This document shows positions 20,006-28,518 of a stretch of DNA of 64,000 bases, piece by piece. The translations under genes were made by a program, and so were the position numbers. Under the pieces are notes generated by a model, which made no database searches, was not told the DNA's origin, and saw nothing but the letters and a program-made list of their open reading frames with translations. This DNA comes from Psychrobacillus sp. OK028. GTDB lineage: Bacteria > Bacillota > Bacilli > Bacillales_A > Planococcaceae. Numbering within the stretch: the stretch's first letter is position 1; every line of letters begins with the position of its first letter. The stretch covers positions 62,001 through 126,000 of the forward strand of contig NZ_FNHY01000010.1 of the NCBI RefSeq assembly GCF_900103605.1. Direction: 5' to 3'.

Positions 20006-20785
20006 TTAATTAAGGAGCGTCAAAAGCTCTCTTAAGTTTTTAATCGTATAAGTAGGTTTTACTTCGTTACTAACAGGTTTATCCTCTCGATTGATCCAAA
20101 CAGATTGTATACCAACTTTGGAAGAGCCTAAAATATCGGTCATTAGATTATCGCCTACCATCAGTACTTCATCTGCTTTCAATCCAACCAATTCTAGTGC
20201 ATGTTCAAAAATGGAAGGATCAGGCTTCCCTTTACCGAAAGCTCCAGAGATAAGTATATGGTCGAAGTATGGTCCAATTTCGGGTGTAATTTCCAATTTG
20301 ATATTCTGCAGGCTTGGTGAACCATTTGTCATTAACAGTAATGTATACTTTTCTTTCAATTGATCTAGCACTTCATAAGTTTCTTCATAAACAAAGGGGC
20401 TTTCTTTACGCATTTTTGGAAAATATTCTGCTAGCTCTCTGCCTAATTCTTCATTTTCAATCCCTAGATTTTTTAATCCATTTATCCAGGCTGATTGTTG
20501 ATACACTGGCACAATAGATTTCATCTTTTGAAAATTAGGAGAAGGGTCGTCAAATGTTCCCCAAAGTCCTTCAAAGGGATTAATGCCGATCATTTGAGTG
20601 AATGGTCTTGTTTCGTATGTATCGTACAATGCACTTGCTTCTGCACGTACGGCTTGTTCTAGTTTAAGTGGATCTACATTCACACGTGTCGCAGCATATG
20701 CACATGTTTTGTGAAACGCGACAGACACACTTTTATTATCCCACAACAAAGTATCATCTAAATCGAAGAAAATTGCTTTTTTCAT
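20006..20785 (-). CDS. HAD-superfamily hydrolase
   Basis: A 259-residue phosphatase-like enzyme. Motif I is FFDLDDTLLWD with the nucleophile D8 and acid D10; motif II is LLLMTNGSP; a lysine lies in GAFGKGKPDPSIFEHAL; motif III is EVLMVGDNLMTDILG. A helical C1 cap sits between about residues 18 and 130. Length and cap resemble B. subtilis YsaA/YfnB-type hydrolases, but the substrate is unknown. It is transcribed towards serA and ends at the shared terminator. Confidence 0.85.
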   Translation of the reverse strand: MKKAIFFDLDDTLLWDNKSVSVAFHKTCAYAATRVNVDPLKLEQAVRAEASALYDTYETRPFTQMIGINPFEGLWGTFDDPSPNFQKMKSIVPVYQQSAWINGLKNLGIENEELGRELAEYFPKMRKESPFVYEETYEVLDQLKEKYTLLLMTNGSPSLQNIKLEITPEIGPYFDHILISGAFGKGKPDPSIFEHALELVGLKADEVLMVGDNLMTDILGSSKVGIQSVWINREDKPVSNEVKPTYTIKNLRELLTLLN

Positions 20786-20845
20786 TTCTCGAAACCCCCA
20801 GCACGTATTTAATTAATACTTTACCGTACTAAAGAGCCTGTGTCA

Positions 20846-21454
20846 CTAGAATGGAATCATTTTTTCTAGAATTCCATCCTCCCGAACAATTACTTCTAAA
20901 TCTTTGATCGTAATCGGAAAATAAGGAAAACCGTATACATATGGTGTCAATTCATACACTTGAAAATAAACGACAAGTGAGTGGTCAGCGATGTAAAAGT
21001 CTTGGTCGCTCCGTATTTGTGTAAAGTTCTCTAATAGAGGCACATCCCACTCCAACATTTTCTTTTCAATCATGTCAGATAGAACTTTTACAAAATTACT
21101 AAGCGGCTTAAACAGTTCACTTAGTATATACTGCTTGCCAGTCTTGACATCGAAGGTGAGTGATTTCGAAACGGTAAGACCGTGTGCGCCTCCCGTAAAT
21201 GAATAGACAATCAAGCTTAAGCTGAGAACTCCACGCTCATTTGTTTTAATCTCATAGTATCCAATCATTTCGACTAAATGTTCATTGTAAAATCCTTGTT
21301 CGATCAATAGCTTATTTAGTTCATGAAGAATATCAGCATTTATCTTTTTTTCTAACGCGTGATGAGTTAAGTTAGTTACAAGAGGATAAGTTATATCGAT
21401 TTTTGGTGAACTTTTCCTGATATATTTCGTTTCTATACGGACAGGCAGATCCAT
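20846..21454 (-). CDS. DUF3298/DUF4163 (RsiV/PdaC-like domain) protein
   Basis: A roughly 202-residue protein matching the DUF4163-DUF3298 pair found in the anti-sigma factor RsiV and the deacetylase PdaC. The later half has the signature FTGGAHGLTVSKSLTFD and an ELFKP region. With the ATG at 21454 (MDLPVRIETKYIRK, AAAGG about ten bases upstream) it has no signal peptide. An in-frame ATG at 21508 would add a hydrophobic stretch (MLYLPLILFSITYERL) but has a poorer site. The choice decides whether the protein is exported. The function is unknown. It is divergent from the ATPase gene at 21509. Confidence 0.65.
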   Translation of the reverse strand: MDLPVRIETKYIRKSSPKIDITYPLVTNLTHHALEKKINADILHELNKLLIEQGFYNEHLVEMIGYYEIKTNERGVLSLSLIVYSFTGGAHGLTVSKSLTFDVKTGKQYILSELFKPLSNFVKVLSDMIEKKMLEWDVPLLENFTQIRSDQDFYIADHSLVVYFQVYELTPYVYGFPYFPITIKDLEVIVREDGILEKMIPF

Positions 21455-21508
21455 GGCAGACAACCTTTCATAGGTAATACTAAAGAGTATGAGTGGGAGA
21501 TAGAGCAT

Positions 21509-22243
21509 ATGTTTTTAAATAGAGTGAATCTACTAAAAGAACCTCAAATGGATAGTCAATATCCGTTCTCGATTCCAGCTATTAGCAACTTTAAAGAGCT
21601 TGAGTTCACCTCGCCCGTCACCTTTTTTGTAGGGGAAAACGGTACTGGTAAATCCACACTATTAGAAGGAATTGCAGAAAAATGCGAGTTTAATACCGCA
21701 GGTGGAAGTCGAAATAATTTATACGATGTAGATGCTGCAGAAAGTGCATTAGGGAAGCATCTTAGACTTTCATGGATGCCAAAAGTGACAAAAGGATTCT
21801 TTTTACGTTCAGAATCCTTTTATCAGTTTGCCTCCCATATTGACGAATTGGAAAGAGAAAATCCTGGGCGTGGTGTACTAGATGGTTATGGGGGAAAATC
21901 TCTTCATGAGCAATCCCATGGAGAGTCTTTTCTGTCATTGTTTTTAAATCGATTTAATGGCAGAGCTATTTATCTTCTAGACGAACCAGAAGCAGCGTTA
22001 TCACCACAGAGACAATTGGCATTTTTACGGGTGATGCATGATTTAGTCCAAGAACAGAATTGCCAATTTATCATTGCTACGCATTCACCCATTATATTAG
22101 GGTATCCAGAAGCGACAATCCTAAGTTTTGATGATGGAGAGATTGAGGAAATCAATTATGAAATGACTGGACATTATCAAATCACAAAATATTTTTTAGA
22201 TCATCGGGAAAAATTTTTAGAAGAGCTATTTGAGGGTGATTAA
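21509..22243 (+). CDS. AAA/ABC-like ATPase
   Basis: A 244-residue predicted ATPase of the SMC/RecF-like AAA group. Walker A is FFVGENGTGKSTLLEGI near residues 38-55; a Q/H-rich SHGESFLSLF signature lies in the middle; Walker B is IYLLDEPEAALSPQRQ; the switch histidine lies in IIATHSPIILGYP. There is no transporter partner nearby, and it is too small for RecF. Its biological role is unknown. The stop codon is directly followed by the ATG of a VanZ-family gene, so they form an operon. Confidence 0.8.
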   Translation: MFLNRVNLLKEPQMDSQYPFSIPAISNFKELEFTSPVTFFVGENGTGKSTLLEGIAEKCEFNTAGGSRNNLYDVDAAESALGKHLRLSWMPKVTKGFFLRSESFYQFASHIDELERENPGRGVLDGYGGKSLHEQSHGESFLSLFLNRFNGRAIYLLDEPEAALSPQRQLAFLRVMHDLVQEQNCQFIIATHSPIILGYPEATILSFDDGEIEEINYEMTGHYQITKYFLDHREKFLEELFEGD

Positions 22244-22831
22244 ATGTATGTAATCATAAATTATTTAGATGACATGATATTTTTTATAGGGATCGCATTT
22301 CCATTGATCGTCATTTGGCGACTGTTACGTTGGAAGAAGAGAGGATTTCAGCTAAAAGAGATTTTACATGAGCTTGGAATTTTAGTGTTTTTCTCCGTGC
22401 TAGTTGGTTTATTTTCCCAAACAATAATACCTAAAACAGGTGATGTGCCTGCCTATACGACAGGTGTTAATTTGGAGTTATTCCGTGTTGTCGAAGAAAC
22501 ATATAAAGCAATTGTATATCTGGGATTTTGGCAGCCATTTTATATTAATTTCCTTGGTAATATTATTCTTTTCATGCCGATTGGTTTTCTGTTACCGCTT
22601 CTTTTTAAAAGGATGGAGTTTTTTATATTTCCTGTAGTTGTGGGTCTGTGTATATCTTTATTTATTGAAATTATGCAGATTCCGCAAAGCAGAAGCAGTG
22701 ACGTCGATGATTTATGGCTGAATACGCTCGGGGCATGGCTTGGCTATATATGCTATTACTTTGTTCGCAAAGCTTTCCCGTCGTTTACAAATGCCTTCAA
22801 AAGAATAAAAAAGCAAGTTTATGAAACATGA
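22244..22831 (+). CDS. VanZ-family membrane protein
   Basis: A 195-residue membrane protein with about five helices and the VanZ-domain features: NFLGNIILFMPIGFLLPLL, SLFIEIMQIPQSRSSDVDDL and LNTLGAWLGY. Relatives include VanZ, linked to teicoplanin resistance, but most chromosomal members have no known role. It begins on the base after the stop of the ATPase gene, with GAGGGTGATT serving as ribosome binding site inside that gene. There is no van cluster here, so a resistance role is not supported. Confidence 0.85.
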   Translation: MYVIINYLDDMIFFIGIAFPLIVIWRLLRWKKRGFQLKEILHELGILVFFSVLVGLFSQTIIPKTGDVPAYTTGVNLELFRVVEETYKAIVYLGFWQPFYINFLGNIILFMPIGFLLPLLFKRMEFFIFPVVVGLCISLFIEIMQIPQSRSSDVDDLWLNTLGAWLGYICYYFVRKAFPSFTNAFKRIKKQVYET

Positions 22832-22877
22832 AAATGGGTAAATATAGGATGGAGAAAACTTTGCAAGGAGACATGAA

Positions 22878-23036
22878 ATGATGATTATTAAAGAATCACA
22901 AACAGAGCAAAAACGTGATGTTATTATCGAAGAGTTTGTTAACAAAGGTGTATTTAAAATTGATGGAAGACAATTATATGAGTTAAATTTTTATGAATTA
23001 ATGAAGGAATATACAACTGAAGAAGAAAGTAAATAG
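22878..23036 (+). CDS. Fur-regulated basic protein (Fbp) family small protein
   Basis: A 52-residue protein with the Fbp-family pattern RDVIIEEFVNKGVFK-IDGRQLYEL-xFYELMKEY. B. subtilis FbpA-C are Fur-controlled small proteins that help the FsrA RNA in iron sparing. AAGGAG (22865-22870) lies seven bases before tandem ATGs at 22878 and 22881. No Fur box is visible in the 46 bases before it, so it may be expressed with the VanZ gene upstream. This copy is acidic rather than basic. A terminator follows directly. Confidence 0.75.
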   Translation: MMIIKESQTEQKRDVIIEEFVNKGVFKIDGRQLYELNFYELMKEYTTEEESK

Positions 23037-23064
23037 GTGCCTTATTAAAAGGCACTTATTTTTG
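23037..23064 (+). terminator. Terminator after the Fbp-family gene
   Basis: GTGCCTT (23037-23043) pairs with AAGGCAC (23049-23055), followed by TTATTTTT. Confidence 0.8.
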
Positions 23065-23260
23065 TATTGTTTAGAAGGTTATATAATCTTTTGCGTGTTA
23101 ATAACTTTCTACAAGTGATTTTCTTTCTAGACGCCAGTGCTTGTCGGAGCTGACATAGGCACTCACGATTTTGTACTATAAACCTCTATTATCTATAAAT
23201 AATAGCCGATATAAAAAATATGGTACACTTGACTTAAATACGGATAAGGTGGAAACAAAC

Positions 23261-24412
23261 TTGACTTTCATAATAAATTTAAACGAAACTTTACAAAAAA
23301 AATGGCAGGATGCAAATTTTGCAACTCCAATGCCAATACAAACAAAACTAATTCCACATATGCTGGATGGTGCCGACGTTGTTGCCGAATCTCCAACGGG
23401 TACGGGAAAGACACTTGCTTACGTGCTGCCTATTTTGGAGAAGGTTGATCCGACTAAGAAACAAATACAAGCAATGGTTATCATTCCTTCTCAAGAGCTT
23501 GGAATGCAAATTGTAGAGGTGTTCCGCGAATGGGTGAAGGATACAAACATTACGGTTGCACAGTTAATCGGTGGGGCAAATATTAACAGACAAATTGATG
23601 TGCTTAAAAAAAAGCCGACAATTGTCGTTGGAACTCCAGGTAGATTACAAGAGCTCGTAAAAACAAAAAAACTTAAAATGCATGAGATAAACATCGTTGT
23701 TCTAGATGAAGGAGATCAACTTCTAAGTAGAGAACATCGCACAACTGTGAAAAACTTGGTCGATGCAACAGTGGAAAGCCAAATAGTGGTTACATCAGCT
23801 ACGATTACAGAGGAAATAGAATTAGTTGCGGAGCGGATGATGAAGGATCCTGTTCGAATTCAAGTATCTGCAGAGGATGTTCCTTCCCAAGGTGAAGTTG
23901 TACACAGTTTCGTGAAGACAGAGCCCCGTGATAAAACCGAATTGCTACGTAAAATCTCTTATTTAAAAGGAATGCGTGGTCTTGCATTTGTAAATAGTTT
24001 AGATCAGCTGCTTATGAAGGATGCAAAGCTTGCATATAGAGATGCACCAATCGTTTCTCTACATTCAGAAATGAAAAAAGATGAACGAAAAAAAGCATTG
24101 GATGATTTTAAAAGCGGTAAGGTAAGTTTACTAATCGCAACAGATGTGGCAGCTAGAGGGCTAGACATTACTGGACTTACTCATGTTATCCATGTAGATG
24201 TACCGCATTCAATTGAACAGTATTTACATCGCTCTGGGCGTACTGGACGTGCGGGAGCAGATGGTGAGGTAATGACTTTGTTAACTTATTCTGATGAAAA
24301 GACGTATAAAAAATGGACAAAAGAGCTTCCTAAAAAGCCAGTTCAAAAAGTATGGTATCGCGGAGAATTAATCGAAGGGTCATCTAAAACTATTAATCAA
24401 AAGGGGAAATAA
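23261..24412 (+). CDS. DEAD-box RNA helicase with a DEGD motif II
   Basis: A 383-residue superfamily 2 RNA helicase consisting of the two RecA-like domains with almost no C-terminal extension, similar in size to B. subtilis YfmL. Motifs in order: Q-motif region FATPMPIQ, motif I SPTGTGKT, Ib GTPGR, motif II VVLDEGD (not DEAD), motif III SAT, and motifs V-VI ATDVAARGLD and HRSGRTGRAG. The TTG at 23261 is preferred because AAGGTGG lies eight bases upstream; a longer ATG form from 23171 adds 30 unrelated residues. It overlaps the next gene by one base. Confidence 0.85.
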   Translation: MTFIINLNETLQKKWQDANFATPMPIQTKLIPHMLDGADVVAESPTGTGKTLAYVLPILEKVDPTKKQIQAMVIIPSQELGMQIVEVFREWVKDTNITVAQLIGGANINRQIDVLKKKPTIVVGTPGRLQELVKTKKLKMHEINIVVLDEGDQLLSREHRTTVKNLVDATVESQIVVTSATITEEIELVAERMMKDPVRIQVSAEDVPSQGEVVHSFVKTEPRDKTELLRKISYLKGMRGLAFVNSLDQLLMKDAKLAYRDAPIVSLHSEMKKDERKKALDDFKSGKVSLLIATDVAARGLDITGLTHVIHVDVPHSIEQYLHRSGRTGRAGADGEVMTLLTYSDEKTYKKWTKELPKKPVQKVWYRGELIEGSSKTINQKGK

Positions 24413-25644
24413 TGATGGATTTTCAACAAAAGCTTGAAGAGTATGCAGAATTAGTAGTAAGAGTTGGACTGAACATTCAGCCGAACCAACCTCTTCTTAT
24501 AAATACAACGACGGACACAATCGAATTTACGCGATTAATAGTGAAGAAGGCTTATGAAACAGGAGCAAAACGAGTAGATGTAAACTATACGGATGAAGTA
24601 AACGCACGTGCATTTTATGATTTGGCTCCTGATGAAGCATTCCATGAATTCCCCAAATGGGCTGCTATGCAACGTGATGAGCTTATTGAAAATAACGGTG
24701 CACTATTATGGATTGATGCCGATAACCCTGACCTATTAGAGGGGGTTTCGATTGATCGAATTTCAAGCTTTCAGAAAGCAAGTGGCAAAGCATTAGAGAA
24801 CTATCGCAAAGCAGTGATGAATGATGTGATTACATGGTCAATCGTTGCAATGCCTTCAGAAAAATGGGCAGCCAAAGTATTTCCTGAGCTGAAGCCAGAA
24901 GATCAAATGCAGGCACTATGGGATTTGATATTCCAGGTTGTACGTATTGGTGAAGGAACAGCTGTTCAAAAGTGGAAAGAGCACATCGAAAGCTTAGATA
25001 GCAGAGCGACATTATTAAATAATAAACGCTTCAAAAAACTGCATTACAAAGCGGAAGGAACAGATATTCAAGTGGAACTTCCGAAAGAACATATTTGGTT
25101 GTCAGGAGCGAGCAAAAATGGTCAAAACGTTCCGTTTATAGCAAATATGCCAACAGAGGAAGTTTACACTGCACCACTTAAAACAGGTGTAAATGGTTAT
25201 GTGAAAAATACAAAGCCATTCGTTTATCAAGGAAATATCATAGATGATTTTACTTTGACCTTTGAAAACGGAAGGATTACTTCTATTAAAGCTTCAACTG
25301 GTGAGAAACTATTACAAGAGCTAATCGGAACGGATGAGGGGGCAAAATATTTAGGCGAGATTGCATTAGTGCCACATAAATCGCCTATTTCAGCTTCGAA
25401 TGTATTATTCTTTAATACGTTATTCGATGAAAATGCCTCGAATCATTTTGCAATTGGAGAAGCTTATCCAACATGCGTGGAAGGTGCACGTGGCTTAACA
25501 GATAGTGAATTAGAGAACTTAGGTCTTAACACATCAATCGTACATGAAGATTTCATGATTGGTAGCGGTGATATGGATATTATGGGAGAACTAGTAGATG
25601 GGACAATGGAGCCAATATTTACAAAAGGTGCTTGGGCATTTTAA
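24412..25644 (+). CDS. M29 family aminopeptidase, paralogue 1
   Basis: A 410-residue thermophilic-aminopeptidase-type metallopeptidase (M29, AmpS-like) that removes N-terminal residues with a pair of metal ions; cytosolic. Conserved features include NMPTEEVYTAPLKTGVNGYV, the ligand-bearing LVPHKSPIS and FNTLFDENASNHFAIG, and the C-terminal HEDFMIGSGDMDIMG. It overlaps the helicase gene (TAATG). A second M29 gene of equal length lies at 35427-36659 on the other strand. Tandem ATGs at 24412 and 24415 both fit. Confidence 0.93.
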   Translation: MMDFQQKLEEYAELVVRVGLNIQPNQPLLINTTTDTIEFTRLIVKKAYETGAKRVDVNYTDEVNARAFYDLAPDEAFHEFPKWAAMQRDELIENNGALLWIDADNPDLLEGVSIDRISSFQKASGKALENYRKAVMNDVITWSIVAMPSEKWAAKVFPELKPEDQMQALWDLIFQVVRIGEGTAVQKWKEHIESLDSRATLLNNKRFKKLHYKAEGTDIQVELPKEHIWLSGASKNGQNVPFIANMPTEEVYTAPLKTGVNGYVKNTKPFVYQGNIIDDFTLTFENGRITSIKASTGEKLLQELIGTDEGAKYLGEIALVPHKSPISASNVLFFNTLFDENASNHFAIGEAYPTCVEGARGLTDSELENLGLNTSIVHEDFMIGSGDMDIMGELVDGTMEPIFTKGAWAF

Positions 25645-25656
25645 GGGGTGATCAGC

Positions 25657-26526
25657 TTGAAAAAATGGCTATGTACTTTAATCATGCTAGTTGTTTCGTT
25701 TGGGACCATTACAGTAGAAGCTAAAGGATCAGAAATTTATATAGCAATTGGGGATTCCTTGGCAGCTGGTCAAACACCGAATCGGGCGATAGATACTGGT
25801 TACAGCGACTTAATAGCGCAGAAGCTAACTAAGTCTGGTCAGCTTTCTTTTTATTCGAAAGCATTAGCCTTTCCTGGATATACAACAGCGGATGTTCTTG
25901 CTAGCGTTCAGACCGAGGAAGCGATAAAACTTTTAAAAACTGCTAGTTTAGTCACTATTTCGGCAGGAGCAAATGATTTACTGCAAACGGTTCAAGTGAA
26001 TGCAACAAGTGGCTCCATTGCTTATCGTCAAATGAATGCTGATTTTGCGTTAAACAACGTTAGAAAAAATATAGAAGAAATTATTAAAGAGATACAGGCA
26101 ATAGCACCACAAGCGAAAATCTATGTAATGGGTTATTATTTTGCCTATCCTCATGTGAGAGCATCTCAAAAGGAAGGTATTAAAAGAGAGTTAGATCGAT
26201 TGCATGCTATTTTAAAAGCACAGTCTGAGATAAATGGAGCTGTATATGTATCAGTGGAGGAATCTTTTGGGTTAAATGCAACTACACTGTTACCGAATCC
26301 TGCCGATGTTCATCCTACATTGGAAGGCTATCGTGTCATGGCAAATGCATTCTTTTCGCAATATAACAACGGAATATTTGTAACACAAAGTGAGTTGCCA
26401 GCACCTAATCCACTTACTTTTGAGCAGATATTAAATGCAAACAAAGAACAACAGAAATCCCCTGTTTCAAGAGTAGAAGGGATGGACAATTTTTGCTCGT
26501 TAACTGAATGGAAAGCACTAATATAG
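25657..26526 (+). CDS. Secreted SGNH/GDSL-family esterase
   Basis: A 289-residue hydrolase with a signal peptide (MKKWLCTLIMLVVSFGTITVEA). The SGNH blocks are visible: IAIGDSLAAG with the nucleophile S34, a glycine in block II, SAGANDLL as block III, and ADVHPTLEGY carrying the Asp and His. Natural substrates are unknown; lipids or acylated wall polymers are possible. TTG at 25657 has AAGGGGTG six bases upstream and gives a clean signal peptide; the GTG at 25648 lies inside that site. It follows the aminopeptidase by 12 bases. Confidence 0.85.
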   Translation: MKKWLCTLIMLVVSFGTITVEAKGSEIYIAIGDSLAAGQTPNRAIDTGYSDLIAQKLTKSGQLSFYSKALAFPGYTTADVLASVQTEEAIKLLKTASLVTISAGANDLLQTVQVNATSGSIAYRQMNADFALNNVRKNIEEIIKEIQAIAPQAKIYVMGYYFAYPHVRASQKEGIKRELDRLHAILKAQSEINGAVYVSVEESFGLNATTLLPNPADVHPTLEGYRVMANAFFSQYNNGIFVTQSELPAPNPLTFEQILNANKEQQKSPVSRVEGMDNFCSLTEWKALI

Positions 26527-26608
26527 CATATACTTTGGGCATTATTAATGTTGAATAACCGATGTTAGATGTTACGAATAAGGTGTTTAATATAAGCACA
26601 ACAATATA

Positions 26609-26641
26609 AAGCTGTCCCCCTACTCAGGAGGACAGCTTCTT
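26609..26641. terminator. Terminator after the SGNH gene
   Basis: AAGCTGTCC (26609-26617) pairs with GGACAGCTT (26630-26638), followed by CTTTAG. It lies between convergent genes and may also serve the 32-residue peptide gene on the minus strand. Confidence 0.7.
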
Positions 26642-26739
26642 TAGCGTACGGTTTTTTTAGATTTAATTACTTTGCGTATTATTGGATAAACTATTGGTGC
26701 CCATTTTATAGCTGTTTTAACTAAGTTTTTAACTTTCAT
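26641..26739 (-). CDS. Cationic 32-residue peptide
   Basis: A short frame with AAGGAGCG about eight bases before the ATG. The product begins MKVKNLVKTAIKWAPIVYP and ends KSKKTVR. It has ten Lys/Arg and no Asp/Glu, one Trp and two prolines, so a cationic, partly amphipathic helix is likely. It could be a small membrane-active or nucleic-acid-binding peptide. I do not recognise a family. It sits downstream of a DUF4870 membrane protein gene on the same strand, 63 bases apart, and may share its transcript. Confidence 0.6.
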   Translation of the reverse strand: MKVKNLVKTAIKWAPIVYPIIRKVIKSKKTVR

Positions 26740-26802
26740 CCTAATCGCTCCTTGGCTTTCGATATTAATAATTAAATACCCCAAATTACCTGAATATAAA
26801 CG

Positions 26803-27135
26803 TTACCGCAATACTTTAATGCCTTGTACAATATTCCAAATCATTACAATTACATACACTAGCATATAAATAGCCATCAGTAGGAGAGGTCCAACCGCTA
26901 CCCATAACGAAGGCTGATCATTAAACCCTAAAGTAAGAGGAGTAAAACTGGAGAAGACGCTAATGAATAAAAGAACAAGCAAAATGACAGGTATGACATG
27001 GGATATAAGAGATTTTTTTGCATGATATTTAACGTCTGAATCCTGCGATATAAAATAAACGATTATGGGCAATAAAAATGGTGCAAACAATACACTGAAA
27101 TAAGAAAGAGCTGATAAAATTTTAGGGTTGTCCAA
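26803..27135 (-). CDS. DUF4870 membrane protein
   Basis: A 110-residue membrane protein of the DUF4870 (Tic20-like) family. It has the typical N-terminus KILSALSYFSVLFAPFLLPIIVYF, the charged loop SQDSDVKYHAKKSLISH, and two further helices (VIPVILLVLLFISVFSSF; LWVAVGPLLLMAIYMLVYVIVMIW). The function is unknown. It lies downstream of an M20 peptidase gene on the same strand. Confidence 0.85.
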   Translation of the reverse strand: MDNPKILSALSYFSVLFAPFLLPIIVYFISQDSDVKYHAKKSLISHVIPVILLVLLFISVFSSFTPLTLGFNDQPSLWVAVGPLLLMAIYMLVYVIVMIWNIVQGIKVLR

Positions 27136-27181
27136 TCTTTTTTAACTCCTGTTCTGTTTATAGATAACTAAACTATACATT

Positions 27182-28246
27182 TCATTTTCTACCAAGAGAA
27201 ACTAAAATATTTTTAAAAGTTTCAGTTGAAGTAATAGACACATACTCTTTTTCGCCATGCCAATCTCCGCCGCTTGGCCCAAATTCAATGGCACCTGCTC
27301 CCTTTTCTGCATAAAAGCGAGCATCTGCAGCTCCATGCTGTCCAAATAATACAGCAGGCTTTCCGATAAATTGTGAGGTAACCTCCGCAATACGTACTAT
27401 ATACGGGTTTACCGCTTCAGTTGTAACGGCAGGGGCGGTCGTCTGAATTTTTAGCTCACTTTTCGGAAATTTATTTGCCAACTTTGTGAGATCTTCTATA
27501 ATACCCAGCATATCCTGTCCAGGCACATAACGAAGATCATAGCTAACTATGCACTCATCAGGCACTACATTATAACGTTCACCTGCTTGTATTTTTGCCA
27601 AGTTTAAAGAAGGATAATCATAGAACTCATTGCTTGCAGTTAAAAAAGAAAGAGAACGGAGCTGTTGGTCAAAGAGAATTGCCTGCTCAATCGCATTTAT
27701 CCCTTCCCATGGACGGCTTCCATGACTTGGTTTTCCTTTCAAGATTACATCAAACTGGATAATTCCTTTTGCCTGTAAGCCAATTTTTAAGTGGGTAGGC
27801 TCACCACATATAACAAAGTCGCCAGTGTACCCTTGATCTACTAAAAATTGTGAAGTCTCACCGTCCGTTTCCTCATCCGTAACAATATGTAATTGAATTT
27901 TTTTTAGTAGATTTTCAGGTTCCTTAGATAGCTCGTAAAAGGCCTGCATCATCGCAGCGACCCCAGCTTTCATATCAGCTGTTCCTCGACCATATAAAAA
28001 ATCACCTTCTATAACTGGCTCGAACTGCGCGGGATTCCCTGGAACAATATCTACATGACCATTCCAAATCATGCACTCATCACCAGCTCCTATTTCAGCC
28101 ACTAGCATCAGTTTTTCCTCATGTTTTAACACAGTGGTGATAATTCCTCTTTCCTGTAACCAATTCTCACAAAATAACAAAGCGTTATTGGCACCTTCGA
28201 TTGTGTCACTTTTAATTCTTACTAAATCTTTTAATAATGCAATCAT
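27182..28246 (-). CDS. M20 family metallopeptidase (ArgE/DapE/CPG2-type)
   Basis: A 354-residue two-zinc amidohydrolase. Ligand motifs: GHVDIVPGN, GRGTADMKAG, the catalytic and bridging glutamates in TDEETDGE, CGEPTHLK, and the C-terminal GQHGAADARF. The dimerisation domain includes GKPSHGSRPWEG. Members remove acyl groups or dipeptide residues (acetylornithine, succinyl-DAP, aminoacylase); which one applies cannot be decided. ATG at 28246 follows AAGGGGATG; the longer frame from 28330 has no ribosome binding site. It is divergent from thiT. Confidence 0.88.
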   Translation of the reverse strand: MIALLKDLVRIKSDTIEGANNALLFCENWLQERGIITTVLKHEEKLMLVAEIGAGDECMIWNGHVDIVPGNPAQFEPVIEGDFLYGRGTADMKAGVAAMMQAFYELSKEPENLLKKIQLHIVTDEETDGETSQFLVDQGYTGDFVICGEPTHLKIGLQAKGIIQFDVILKGKPSHGSRPWEGINAIEQAILFDQQLRSLSFLTASNEFYDYPSLNLAKIQAGERYNVVPDECIVSYDLRYVPGQDMLGIIEDLTKLANKFPKSELKIQTTAPAVTTEAVNPYIVRIAEVTSQFIGKPAVLFGQHGAADARFYAEKGAGAIEFGPSGGDWHGEKEYVSITSTETFKNILVSLGRK

Positions 28247-28367
28247 GTGAACATCCCCTTGTGAATATAGTATTTTTACAAGTATAACAAAAGAATAATA
28301 GAAGGTATAAAAGAAGGTTGCATTAGTCATTTTATTGGGCTACAATGAATTCGAACTTAATAATTCA

Positions 28368-28446
28368 AACCACAAGGGGCGCCGCTTATGCGGCTGAGAT
28401 AGTACCCTTCGAACCTGTAAGTTAATACTTGCGTAGGGATGTGGAT
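28368..28446 (+). promoter_or_regulatory. TPP riboswitch aptamer (THI element)
   Basis: P1 is formed by CCAC (about 28370-28373) and GTGG (28441-28444). The thiamine-pyrophosphate signatures are complete: AAGGGGCGCC, GCGGCTGAGATAGTACCC, TTCGAACCTG and TTGCGTAGGGATGTGG. It is followed by a terminator and the thiamine transporter gene, so high TPP should stop transcription. Confidence 0.97.
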
Positions 28447-28463
28447 GGAAACTGACAATCGCG

Positions 28464-28497
28464 CGATGTCTGGGTCTATCCCGGGGTCGTTTTTTTG
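28464..28497 (+). terminator. TPP-riboswitch-controlled terminator
   Basis: CGATGTCTGGG pairs imperfectly with CCCGGGGTCG (ending 28489), followed by TTTTTTT. It ends about twenty bases before the thiT start. Confidence 0.8.
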
Positions 28498-28518
28498 TGG
28501 TCAAAAAAGGGGATTGTC

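Noticed and set aside
22244-22831. Glycopeptide resistance role for the VanZ-family gene
   Set aside because: No van ligase, dehydrogenase, dipeptidase or two-component genes are nearby, and isolated VanZ-domain genes are common on chromosomes.
22712-22945. 77-codon minus-strand frame over the VanZ and Fbp-family genes
   Set aside because: It overlaps two better supported plus-strand genes and has no ribosome binding site.
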